Source of the DNA: Candidatus Pacearchaeota archaeon | Lineage (GTDB): Archaea > Nanobdellota > Nanobdellia > Pacearchaeales > GW2011-AR1 | NCBI GenBank assembly: GCA_002688875.1 | Contig: NZDU01000054.1 | Coordinates: forward strand, 1 to 8,514 | Direction of reading: 5' to 3' | Length of the DNA stretch: 8,514 bases | In this document: positions 1 through 6,016 of the stretch, one piece after another | Layout: each line of letters begins with the position of its first letter | Numbering within the stretch: position 1 is the stretch's first letter | Notes under the pieces: generated by a model | Told to the model about the DNA's origin: nothing | The model's database searches: none | Seen by the model: only the letters and a program-made list of their open reading frames with translations | Translations under genes and position numbers: made by a program

Positions 1-95
1 GAAGTATCACCACATCCACAAGTTCTAAAATCATGTTGTGCTCGTGAATACAATATATTATGACAATTAGGACATTCTTTTGCTATTATTTTCAT
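1..95 (-). CDS. Zinc-ribbon phage protein (DUF7695-like), partial, runs off the left edge
   Basis: The first 31 codons are in the window; the 3' end lies beyond position 1. The translation begins MKIIAKECPNCHNILYSR and continues with an HDF motif and then a CGCGD motif. The pair of Cys motifs (CPNC, then CGC) indicates a small zinc ribbon. From memory, this pattern (CxxC, then S-x-x-x-HDF-x-x-C-x-CG) is that of short phage and bacterial proteins labelled DUF7695, whose function is unknown; that assignment was not searched. The start is the ATG at 95-93, seven nucleotides after a perfect AAGGAG (103-108). An ATG at 102-100 touches the SD directly and opens a frame that stops after 11 codons, so it is rejected. 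The gene begins 15 nt after the stop of the truncated glycosyltransferase-like ORF. Confidence 0.7.
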   Translation of the reverse strand, partial: MKIIAKECPNCHNILYSRAQHDFRTCGCGDT

Positions 96-102
96 TATTC
101 AT

Positions 103-108
103 CTCCTT
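103..108 (-). promoter_or_regulatory. Shine-Dalgarno site of the zinc-ribbon gene
   Basis: On the minus strand this reads AAGGAG. It lies 7 nt before the ATG at 95-93 and 0 nt before a decoy ATG at 102-100. The spacing therefore selects the downstream ATG, which is also the one that opens the Cys-rich frame. Confidence 0.7.
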
Positions 109-110
109 AA

Positions 111-377
111 TTATAATCTATCCTTACAGTCTCCAAAGAATTGAATATCTACATCTGAAAAAATGGAACTCTCACCTAGATTCTCTTCACATATTTTTAC
201 AAAAAACTCAGCCTTATGTTTACAAGCGGCTGACCAACCTTTAGAGTACCATTCTCCGCTTTCACATACTTGCTCAAATGCCTCAGTATGTAGCTCGAAC
301 TCTTGTGGAATCGTTTTACTAAAAAACTCATCAAAGAGGATTTGATGAGACTCAGAAAAAATAGTGTATAATTTCAA
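111..377 (-). CDS. N-terminal fragment of a nucleotide-diphospho-sugar transferase-like protein; probably truncated
   Basis: This 88-aa ORF begins MKLYTIFSESHQILFDEFF, has QVCESGEWYSKGW at about residues 36-48 and ends with FSDVDIQFFGDCKDRL. I recognise this as the N-terminal part of a viral and bacterial glycosyltransferase-like family of about 230-260 aa (nucleotide-diphospho-sugar transferase), in which SDVDIQFF carries the metal-binding DxD motif (here D75 and D77). The ORF stops just after that motif, so most of the catalytic domain is missing. The two other frames past the stop do not look like a continuation, and a new SD and start codon follow within 15 nt. A simple frameshift is therefore unlikely and a deletion more likely. 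The start is TTG at 377-375, exactly where the family's first Met would fall, with only a weak AGG upstream. It may be a decaying gene or a small expressed remnant. The family call comes from memory and is fairly confident; the truncation call depends on it. Confidence 0.6.
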   Translation of the reverse strand: MKLYTIFSESHQILFDEFFSKTIPQEFELHTEAFEQVCESGEWYSKGWSAACKHKAEFFVKICEENLGESSIFSDVDIQFFGDCKDRL

Positions 378-392
378 CGCCTATTATAATTT

Positions 393-410
393 ACGGGATT
401 AAAATCCCGT
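393..410. repeat. Perfect inverted repeat in the largest intergenic gap
   Basis: ACGGGATT and AATCCCGT form a perfect 8-bp inverted repeat separated by 2 nt (in practice a stem of 7 with a 4-nt loop). It lies in the 56-nt gap between the 80-aa membrane protein gene and the TTG-started fragment. On the minus strand the stem is followed by AAATTATAATAGG and not a T-run, so it is a poor intrinsic terminator for the operon. On the plus strand TTTCCTT follows, which is also weak. A TATAAT sits at 388-383 on the minus strand, but no -35 box is visible at the right distance. It could be an operator, an RNA processing or stability hairpin, or a weak terminator. Confidence 0.45.
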
Positions 411-433
411 TTCCTTACCTTATAAATTATAAA

Positions 434-676
434 TTAGAATATTTTCCATTTTAGATTTATTACAGATTTCATTACATCTAAGGCTTCTTTCATAACCTTA
501 TCTTTTTCTGCTTTAGTTAATTTACCGTCAGCATAGCCATCTTCTAGAGCTTTGGCTACTTCTCTCATCTCTTTAATAACATTAGTATATTTAGCGGCAA
601 TCATTGTACCAATACCTGCCAATACTAACCCCATTAGGTAAAAACCATTAGTCCAACTTATCCAATCATCAAACAT
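434..676 (-). CDS. Small single-span membrane protein, unknown function
   Basis: This 80-aa protein has a short N-terminal segment with two Trp (W5 and W8), one hydrophobic span at about residues 11-28 (GFYLMGLVLAGIGTMIAA), and a charged, helix-forming C-terminal half. Within that half, residues 46-57 (DGYADGKLTKAE) match an EF-hand-like loop at positions 1, 5, 6, 8 and 12, but position 3 is Tyr. Short DGKLT-E segments also occur in small one-span phage membrane proteins, including some holin-like ones, so a holin or membrane-anchor role is possible but not shown. No lysis enzyme is visible nearby. The start is well supported: AAGGAG at 685-690 lies 8 nt before the ATG. The gene follows the 133-aa gene after a 38-nt gap and is probably in the same transcript. 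Confidence 0.65.
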   Translation of the reverse strand: MFDDWISWTNGFYLMGLVLAGIGTMIAAKYTNVIKEMREVAKALEDGYADGKLTKAEKDKVMKEALDVMKSVINLKWKIF

Positions 677-714
677 TTTTATTTCTCCTTTAACGTTTTA
701 ATAATTTAAGCATT

Positions 715-1116
715 TTATGCAAAATACTTACTGGTATTTTTATCTGCCTTCAATAGATTATTTAAAGCGTGTCTATAGATGCTATGCCTACCGTTTGCCT
801 TAAGTCTGCCCCATACGTTGCCAACCATGCCTTGATAGACTATAGCTTGTTTATTTTCAGTGATTATTTTTAATCGGCAACTTAATCTTTTGCCATCATC
901 ACTATGGAGTGCTTTCTGAACATCGAAGCATAATTTTTGGAACTTATTAGCTTCTTCTGCATTAATCTTCTCCTTGGATACTATACCCATACCCTTACCT
1001 TCTAAAGGGATGATAGTTTTTGCTCTTAATGAAGCAGGATTATCATTCTGGTCGCCAGGATCATGTGGACCATAGGTAGGGACTTTTTCTTTTACTGGTT
1101 TCTTTTTCCTTGCCAT
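715..1116 (-). CDS. Hypothetical protein with basic N-terminus (133 aa)
   Basis: I do not recognise this protein. It starts with a basic stretch (MARKKKPVKEK), followed by a polar, Pro- and Asp-rich segment to about residue 27 that is likely disordered. A mixed alpha/beta region of about residues 45-125 follows. No signal peptide, membrane span or catalytic motif is visible; the two Cys (C63 and C80) do not form a metal motif. The basic N-terminus and the position after recombination genes would fit a nucleic-acid-binding accessory protein, but that is inference. The start is firm: AAGGAG at 1124-1129 lies 7 nt before the ATG and inside the end of the preceding gene. One nucleotide separates the preceding TAA from this ATG, so translation is probably coupled. 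Confidence 0.65.
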   Translation of the reverse strand: MARKKKPVKEKVPTYGPHDPGDQNDNPASLRAKTIIPLEGKGMGIVSKEKINAEEANKFQKLCFDVQKALHSDDGKRLSCRLKIITENKQAIVYQGMVGNVWGRLKANGRHSIYRHALNNLLKADKNTSKYFA

Positions 1117-1117
1117 T

Positions 1118-1324
1118 TTATTTCTCCTTCTTGAATGGTGATTCGAAAAACTTTTTCCAACCGCTTATAACTTTATCCCAAAATGGAGATTCAGTAGGAA
1201 GATTACCCTCCCAAAAATCTATCGTACCATCCCAAAATAGACCTGTTTTTGTTTCTCGTCTACGGTCGTCTTCTTTCCGTCTTGGTGTAACCTTTCTTTT
1301 TTTTGTTTTATTTTTACTTGCCAT
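1118..1324 (-). CDS. Small basic, Trp/Phe-rich hypothetical protein (68 aa)
   Basis: I do not recognise a family. Residues 1-28 are very basic (for example KNKTKKRK and PRRKEDDRRR) and probably disordered. Residues 29-64 are rich in Trp and Phe, with three short related units (FWDG at 30-33, FWEG at 37-40, FWDK at 48-51) and two ESPF copies (45-48 and 61-64). The pattern suggests short linear motifs or an amphipathic segment that docks onto a partner, with the basic end perhaps touching nucleic acid; this is inference. The start is strongly supported: AGGAGG at 1330-1335 overlaps the sbcC-like stop codon and lies 5 nt before the ATG. It sits between the SbcC-like gene and the 133-aa gene, whose N-terminus is similarly basic. 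Confidence 0.6.
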   Translation of the reverse strand: MASKNKTKKRKVTPRRKEDDRRRETKTGLFWDGTIDFWEGNLPTESPFWDKVISGWKKFFESPFKKEK

Positions 1325-1329
1325 TTTAA

Positions 1330-1335
1330 CCTCCT
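1330..1335 (-). promoter_or_regulatory. Shine-Dalgarno fused to the sbcC-like stop codon
   Basis: The minus strand reads TAGGAGG followed by TTAAA and ATG. The TAG stop of the SbcC-like gene (1336-1334) supplies part of the AGGAGG site for the 68-aa gene. This arrangement implies that ribosomes ending on sbcC re-initiate directly. Confidence 0.7.
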
Positions 1336-3445
1336 ACGTTTGGTGGATTGTAGATTTCCCATCAGTTTTAGCTATTCTAACGACATTAGAAAATCTACTC
1401 TTAAGATCGCTATTGTGAGTTATTAATAATTTAAGTCCAGTAATATTATCTAATAAATTAAAAAATTCACCAATTCCCGTTTCATCTAGTGAGTCAATCA
1501 CTTCGTCCATTAAAAGGAAACTAAAATTAGAATAACCTTTATTTAAGGTTAATTCTCTAAGAGCAAATCCTACACAAACTCCTATTCTTTTAGTTTCTCC
1601 TCCGGAATAAGTTTCTAAAGCTCTTTTCTTATTTTGTTCATCAATAATAGATAAATCAAACTCTTCTTTGAATTCACCTTTTTTAGATTTTTTCTCTGTA
1701 AGAGTATCAAACCTAACTCTCATTCCCACTTCCATCTTGTTTAAATAGGAATTAGTTTGTTCTTCAAATGATGGTAAAAAGGATTCAATCATCCAACGCC
1801 TTATTGAAGGGAACCCTTCAACCCAGAATTGATAATCAGCAAACTGAGCTAATAATCCATCCTCTTGTTCTTTTAACTTATCTAAATCTTTTACATCTTT
1901 ATCAAAGGCCTCAATTCTAGTTTGATTTCTGGCTATTGTATCTTTTAAGTTTTCAAGGGCTCCTTCATTTACTTCAATAGTGGATATAATATCATCATAT
2001 AATTCTAAATCTTCTGGAGGATATTTTTTAATTTTTAACTCTAGCTTGATTTTCTTTTTTTCTAATCCTTTTAGATATTTTAAAGTAGCTGTTTTCTTTT
2101 CTTTCTTTTCTTCTTTTAATAGTTTTATTTTTTCGGGAATTTCATTTAATTCTGCTAATTCTTTATAACCTGTTTTTATTTCATATTCTAAACGCCTATT
2201 TTCTTTTTCATCATCATATAGATCATCAAGTTCTTTTTTTATCTTATTATGTTCTTTTATAAAAATAGTCTGTTTATTTTTAAGATCCTTAGATTTCTTA
2301 GAAAGAGAGGTTTTATTGAAAGAAGTTAACTCATCATCCTGGAACATTAGCTGACTTTGACAATCTGGACATTCAAGGTGATTTTCTAATTGATTTTCAA
2401 TGATTAATACTTTTTGTTCTATTACAACATTTTTGTTAGTACAAGAACTCAATTCTTGCTCTAATTTGTTGATATTTGCTGGCAAATCGTGCACGTTTTT
2501 TGAAATCAATATTTGTTCTTGATTTTCAATATTTTGTTTAATCTCGTCTCGTTTAGAGAGCTTTTCTTCAAATCCCTTTTGTTGGTTTGCATATATAGAT
2601 ATAATTGTTTCTAAATCGGTAGCAGTCCTTTCCTTCATAAGAGTAAGATCTACTAACTGTTCTTGAAGATCTTTAATCTTGGCTAGAACTTCTACTTGTT
2701 TTTTTAATTCTTTAGTTTCTTGTTGATAAGTCTTTATTTGAACTTTAGCATCATTGATTTCACTTTTTAATCTTTGAACATCCGCTTCAGCAGTCAATTT
2801 ATTTTGTAAGAATTCAATTTGACCTTCTACAGTGTTTATTTTACTTTTTACATTATTAGAATAAACTTTAGCTTTAGAGGTACACTTATCTAATAATTCT
2901 AAATTTAGAAATCTTCCTATGAGATCCATTCTATCTCTAGAAGTACTCCTTTTACCAGCAAAAGCTTTAACTGCTTCAATACTAAAATAGGTAGTATTCA
3001 AAAAATCATTATAATATTCAGTATTACTTTCTAAAATACCAAAGTAGTTCAACAAATTTTTCTGGGTGGCTACCATAGTTCTTTTAGTCTGGGGCTCTTT
3101 ATTAATAAACCATTGTAAAGTATGACCTCCCTCAGTTTTTCGACTCCGTTTAATAATTATTTCTCTATCTTCAGAATCAACCAACTGTAAAGATACAGTA
3201 CACTTTCCCATACCGCGATGCACAACACTAGAACCAGTGTTATCAGTAGGAGTACGACCAAAAATACCCCATGAGATAGCATTAAGAAGAGTCGTTTTGC
3301 CTGCCCCATTAGAGTCTGCCCCTGCTGCATCATTATTTTCTCCTATAATTAATATTTTAGTGTCATTGGAATAACGTTCAAAATCCATTTCCACATCTTG
3401 ACCAAAGACTCCAAAACTATCTATTGATACTTTTTGTAAAATCAT
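1334..3445 (-). CDS. sbcC: SbcC/Rad50-like ATPase, T4 gp46 type recombination endonuclease subunit
   Basis: This is the ATPase subunit of an SbcCD (Rad50-Mre11, T4 gp46-gp47) complex, which processes DNA double-strand ends for recombination and repair. The 703-aa protein has the expected order of motifs. An N-terminal Walker A lies near residues 45-52 (SNGAGKTT), preceded by a longer than usual P-loop lead (from GENND at about 36). A first charged coiled-coil region runs from about 185 to 355, then a zinc-hook CPDC at about 358-361, then the return coiled coil to about 540. The C-terminal half-ATPase has the signature YSGGETKR (about 612), Walker B SFLLMDE (about 641), the D-loop SLDETG and the switch His in LLITHN (about 672). 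It is longer than T4 gp46 (about 560 aa) and shorter than E. coli SbcC (about 1050 aa). Its ATG overlaps the sbcD stop as ATGA and no SD is visible, so translation is probably coupled to sbcD. Confidence 0.95.
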   Translation of the reverse strand: MILQKVSIDSFGVFGQDVEMDFERYSNDTKILIIGENNDAAGADSNGAGKTTLLNAISWGIFGRTPTDNTGSSVVHRGMGKCTVSLQLVDSEDREIIIKRSRKTEGGHTLQWFINKEPQTKRTMVATQKNLLNYFGILESNTEYYNDFLNTTYFSIEAVKAFAGKRSTSRDRMDLIGRFLNLELLDKCTSKAKVYSNNVKSKINTVEGQIEFLQNKLTAEADVQRLKSEINDAKVQIKTYQQETKELKKQVEVLAKIKDLQEQLVDLTLMKERTATDLETIISIYANQQKGFEEKLSKRDEIKQNIENQEQILISKNVHDLPANINKLEQELSSCTNKNVVIEQKVLIIENQLENHLECPDCQSQLMFQDDELTSFNKTSLSKKSKDLKNKQTIFIKEHNKIKKELDDLYDDEKENRRLEYEIKTGYKELAELNEIPEKIKLLKEEKKEKKTATLKYLKGLEKKKIKLELKIKKYPPEDLELYDDIISTIEVNEGALENLKDTIARNQTRIEAFDKDVKDLDKLKEQEDGLLAQFADYQFWVEGFPSIRRWMIESFLPSFEEQTNSYLNKMEVGMRVRFDTLTEKKSKKGEFKEEFDLSIIDEQNKKRALETYSGGETKRIGVCVGFALRELTLNKGYSNFSFLLMDEVIDSLDETGIGEFFNLLDNITGLKLLITHNSDLKSRFSNVVRIAKTDGKSTIHQT

Positions 3446-4515
3446 GTGATTATTTCACTTAAAATACTTTTTCCTAAGTCTATCATATCCGGCCTTTTAT
3501 TCTTTTTACAATAAACTTCTACTCCCTCATTCCAAGTAGTAGAAGCATCAATCTCCGGTACTCTAATTCTAGATTCATATATAGTCCTATGTTCTATAAA
3601 TAGCTTGTGAGCCCTGTGGAGCTTTAATATTTTACTCCTAATTTCCCCCATATTAAATCTTAAGTACCAATCTTCTTCACCCACAAAAATTAGTTTAACT
3701 ATTTGACCTTTTAAATTTTGCCAATTCTGTAATTCTTTAAACTCGGGATCCTCATTTTCATAAATTGTATATTGAAAAAATACTCTATCTTTAACATCAA
3801 TAAATTGATGAGTTATTTTTTCTTTGGTGGCTTCTAAATAAACAAAACCTTTTTTATCATTCCTTTCTCCATAATCTACTTTAGCAATACTACCTATATA
3901 CATCCATTTTTTTGCTGTTTGAGCTTTATGGTAATGGCCTAAAAAGGTAAATCTATGGTGATTAAAAAGTTTACGGCTAAGACCAATACTTAAAACATAT
4001 TCTGTCCCACTAATTAAAGCCCCATCTACTCCAAAGTGGCCAAATACTACTTGATTTTTATATTTTCTTAATTGTTCTGCTACTTGTTCGTCAGGTATAA
4101 AAGGAATAAAAAGGCATTCTATCCCTTTTAAAATTAATTGAGTAGGCTCAGAAATAATAGTAAGGGCATCCGTTTCTAACGTATTTAATAAATCTGTTTC
4201 AGTCATGAAAGAATATACTTTATAATCAGTATCATGATTGCCTATGAGAATAATTATAGGTATTTTATTTTTTATTAGAGGGGCTAATACTTGAACAAAC
4301 TTTTGACGTAAAATTTCTGCGGGATTTATCTTATCAAATACATCCCCAAGGCAAAGCCAATAGTCTACCTTTTTCTCTATAGCAAAATTGACTGACTTAG
4401 TTAAGTGATCTAGTCTGTCTTGTAGTCTGGAATTAATCCCAGAGGGTAGTATCTTGGCGTACTTGTCCGTAGTCTTCAGGTGTATATCTGAAGTAATTAC
4501 CGCTGTTAAACTCAT
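3442..4515 (-). CDS. sbcD: SbcD/Mre11-like nuclease, T4 gp47 type recombination endonuclease subunit
   Basis: This is the metallophosphoesterase subunit partnering the downstream SbcC-like ATPase; the family has Mn-dependent exo- and endonuclease activity at DNA ends. The 357-aa protein carries all expected metal-site motifs: SDIH (D10, H12), GDVFD (D58), GNHD (N93, H94), GHFG (H160) and GHYH (H194, H196). A segment after the first motif, GINSRLQDRLDHL, is typical as I recall of phage and archaeal members. The C-terminal part (about 220-357) would hold the capping and SbcC-binding regions. The start is well supported by GGAG at 4521-4524, 5 nt before the ATG, and by the usual distance of motif I from the N-terminus. 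The gene starts inside the preceding exported-protein gene (83-nt overlap) and ends with an ATGA overlap with sbcC. Confidence 0.95.
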   Translation of the reverse strand: MSLTAVITSDIHLKTTDKYAKILPSGINSRLQDRLDHLTKSVNFAIEKKVDYWLCLGDVFDKINPAEILRQKFVQVLAPLIKNKIPIIILIGNHDTDYKVYSFMTETDLLNTLETDALTIISEPTQLILKGIECLFIPFIPDEQVAEQLRKYKNQVVFGHFGVDGALISGTEYVLSIGLSRKLFNHHRFTFLGHYHKAQTAKKWMYIGSIAKVDYGERNDKKGFVYLEATKEKITHQFIDVKDRVFFQYTIYENEDPEFKELQNWQNLKGQIVKLIFVGEEDWYLRFNMGEIRSKILKLHRAHKLFIEHRTIYESRIRVPEIDASTTWNEGVEVYCKKNKRPDMIDLGKSILSEIIT

Positions 4516-4819
4516 CTAATCTCCAAATTGTTTCTCTTAATACAGCATTATCAGTTTGTATATCATCAAACTCTGTTAATGACTCTAATAGATTTAAGGT
4601 TCTGGGATTATTACTTTCTACCGTAATAATTTCTCTGTCACGAATGAAGTAGCGCTCTATAATTATTTCGGTACCTTTAAGATCGCTAAGGTAATAAGTT
4701 TCTCCTCTTAGATCCTCTGTTACGGAGAAATCTAATATCTCCGGGGTAGTATAAATAGATAAATCATCTTGACCCATTAATAAACTAGTTAACACTAATA
4801 AAATAATTTTATTCTTCAT
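4433..4819 (-). CDS. Exported small protein of unknown function with N-terminal signal peptide
   Basis: This 128-aa protein has a clear secretion signal: two Lys near the N-terminus, a hydrophobic core IILLVLTSLL (about 5-14), and a likely cleavage near residue 16 (LLMG, then QDD). There is no lipobox Cys. The mature part is acidic and rich in beta-formers, with no family I recognise. The signal resembles short signals ending in GQ that I associate with Bacteroidota and Marinimicrobia, but that is weak evidence for host. The start is supported by GGAG at 4830-4833, 10 nt upstream; the gene overlaps the end of the glycosyltransferase gene by 11 nt. Its last 27 residues (102-128) are encoded in the same DNA as the start of sbcD in another frame. 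An exported protein between a glycosyltransferase and a nuclease gene is unexpected; a cell-surface or superinfection role is only a guess. Confidence 0.65.
   Translation of the reverse strand: MKNKIILLVLTSLLMGQDDLSIYTTPEILDFSVTEDLRGETYYLSDLKGTEIIIERYFIRDREIITVESNNPRTLNLLESLTEFDDIQTDNAVLRETIWRLDEFNSGNYFRYTPEDYGQVRQDTTLWD
4521..4524 (-). promoter_or_regulatory. Shine-Dalgarno of sbcD-like gene, inside the preceding gene
   Basis: GGAG on the minus strand lies 5 nt before the sbcD-like ATG and within the coding region of the exported protein. It supports the sbcD start at 4515 and so the 83-nt overlap, in place of a later start. Confidence 0.6.
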
Positions 4820-5798
4820 TTTTTACTCTCTCCATGAAATGTTGAGGATGCTCAAAAGTTTCTAATAATATTTTTTGAAGAGCCGGTCTATCAAACCAAG
4901 AATAAATATGTGTACCTAGATGGCCTAATAAAATATTCATATTTAAACAAGGGTGATGGCCAGACATTTTAGCTCTATAAGCAAAAGCATAATCTTCAGA
5001 CCTATAAAATCTGAAATTTTCTATGCCATCTTTGGTAGACCTTTCTTCTTCTGTAACTGAGGGATTATAAAAAGCAAATGCAGATTTACCTGGAATAACA
5101 TTAGGTGCGTGATATTCTAATTCCGGATAATTTTCCTTAATATCTTCATAAACACTCCTGTGTACTAATAAAAAGCCCGTAGCTAATTTATCAGTTTCAA
5201 TATAATTATCAGGGCGTAGCTTAAATTCAATATCAAACCCCCCCTCTTCATTGTAAGGTATAATACTTGCAGCTTCATTGAAGTTGTGGGACCCCCCTCT
5301 CCAAAAGTAAAAGCCTCCCACTATAGTTTTTCCATCTTGAATCCCACTCCTTAATATTTCATCAATAGCATTCATATTTAGAGCAGCCCTAAATACTCCT
5401 TCATTTAAAAAGAGGTCAAAAATATCTTTATCCATCCAGTTAGAATAAAAAGCGGCTAACTCAGGCCCAAAGCCGTGAGGAAAAATGATATCATTATCAA
5501 GTTGAAGTTGCCATTCACAATCACCATCTAAGAACTGGGCAGCCATTTTGTCTCGGGCTCTAGGTATTAAACTATCACTTCCCAAAAAATTAAATTCCGG
5601 TTTCATTTTATCTTTAAAGGCAGAAGTCATAAGAGCCTGCCTTAAACCAGAATCTTGAAGAATATTGATAGAGTTACTATAGGTGGGCATAGAAATCTGT
5701 AGTTTAATGGGGTCCTTAAGTTCTTTATGCGGATCCCACCAAGGAAATTCTACCGCCTTCCCTTTTAAAGAGTCTATTTTTTCTTTATTCTTAGCCAT
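4809..5798 (-). CDS. GT-A fold glycosyltransferase (phage type), acceptor unknown
   Basis: This 329-aa protein has the layout of phage and bacterial GT-A glycosyltransferases, which transfer a sugar from a nucleotide-sugar donor. It has a first beta strand (IKLQISMPTY, 31-40), the helix LIPRARDKMAAQFL (77-90), the metal-binding DxD in LQLDNDIIF (D101, D103), GGFYFWRG (161-168), ATGFLLVHRSVYEDI (206-220), SEDYAFAYR (267-275) and a late GHLGTH (292-297) that probably supplies another metal or base His. No signal peptide or membrane span is present, so it is probably cytoplasmic. Its ATG shares one base with the stop of the 72-aa gene (TAATG), so translation is coupled. Placement among recombination genes allows two ideas: sugar modification of phage DNA or protein, or simple gene shuffling. 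No base-modification gene is visible in the window, so the acceptor cannot be stated. Confidence 0.8.
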   Translation of the reverse strand: MAKNKEKIDSLKGKAVEFPWWDPHKELKDPIKLQISMPTYSNSINILQDSGLRQALMTSAFKDKMKPEFNFLGSDSLIPRARDKMAAQFLDGDCEWQLQLDNDIIFPHGFGPELAAFYSNWMDKDIFDLFLNEGVFRAALNMNAIDEILRSGIQDGKTIVGGFYFWRGGSHNFNEAASIIPYNEEGGFDIEFKLRPDNYIETDKLATGFLLVHRSVYEDIKENYPELEYHAPNVIPGKSAFAFYNPSVTEEERSTKDGIENFRFYRSEDYAFAYRAKMSGHHPCLNMNILLGHLGTHIYSWFDRPALQKILLETFEHPQHFMERVKNEE

Positions 5799-6016
5799 TA
5801 GTTCATCTCTAATACATTCAAAGTATTAACTAAATTGCTTTTGATTAAATCAACCAAGATTTTAACCTCTTTATCAGCAGGTACTTTGTCTTTGGATACT
5901 TTAATTAACTCAATGTAACCATCTACTGTACTTTTTATAGCTGCAACTTGTTTCTTGGTAAGCTTATAGTTTTCAAAAGCTTCATATATTAAATGCTCTT
6001 TATTCAACATCATCAT
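5798..6016 (-). CDS. Small helical hypothetical protein directly downstream of the recombinase
   Basis: I do not recognise this 72-aa protein. It looks almost entirely helical, with a Lys/Leu/Ile pattern and two likely helices (about 5-40 and 48-70) joined by a turn at KVPAD. It has no Cys, no membrane span and no catalytic motif. It begins with three consecutive in-frame ATG codons (6016-6008) inside the end of the recombinase gene (17-nt overlap), and which ATG is used is unclear; the upstream AAAGAAAA is a weak ribosome site. Tight coupling to the recombinase gene and to the glycosyltransferase gene (shared base in TAATG) suggests a real protein. A recombinase-accessory role such as a loader is possible but rests only on position. 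T4 UvsY is longer (about 137 aa) and no sequence likeness is claimed. Confidence 0.6.
   Translation of the reverse strand: MMMLNKEHLIYEAFENYKLTKKQVAAIKSTVDGYIELIKVSKDKVPADKEVKILVDLIKSNLVNTLNVLEMN

Noticed and set aside
1..113. Frameshift continuing the truncated glycosyltransferase
   Set aside because: The other frames stop within a few to about 16 codons and do not resemble the family. A zinc-ribbon gene with its own SD occupies the region.
383..388. TATAAT on the minus strand as a promoter for the truncated glycosyltransferase and zinc-ribbon genes
   Set aside because: No -35 box at 16-18 nt spacing and no extended -10. In AT-rich DNA the hexamer alone is not enough, so it is only mentioned with the inverted repeat.
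1110..1418. Plus-strand ORF of 102 aa with a hydrophobic stretch
   Set aside because: It lies antisense to the 68-aa gene and the end of the SbcC-like gene, both of which have strong evidence. The hydrophobic stretch is the mirror of Lys/Arg-rich codons.
1334..4515. SbcCD-like pair as an anti-phage nuclease-ATPase defence system
   Set aside because: The metal motifs, zinc hook, and neighbouring recombinase and SSB-like genes fit the standard phage gp46/gp47 recombination role. No defence-specific domain is visible.
4750..4757. TATAAATA, a match to the T4 late promoter core, on the plus strand
   Set aside because: It points away from all genes and lies inside a minus-strand gene. One such 8-mer is expected by chance in AT-rich DNA.
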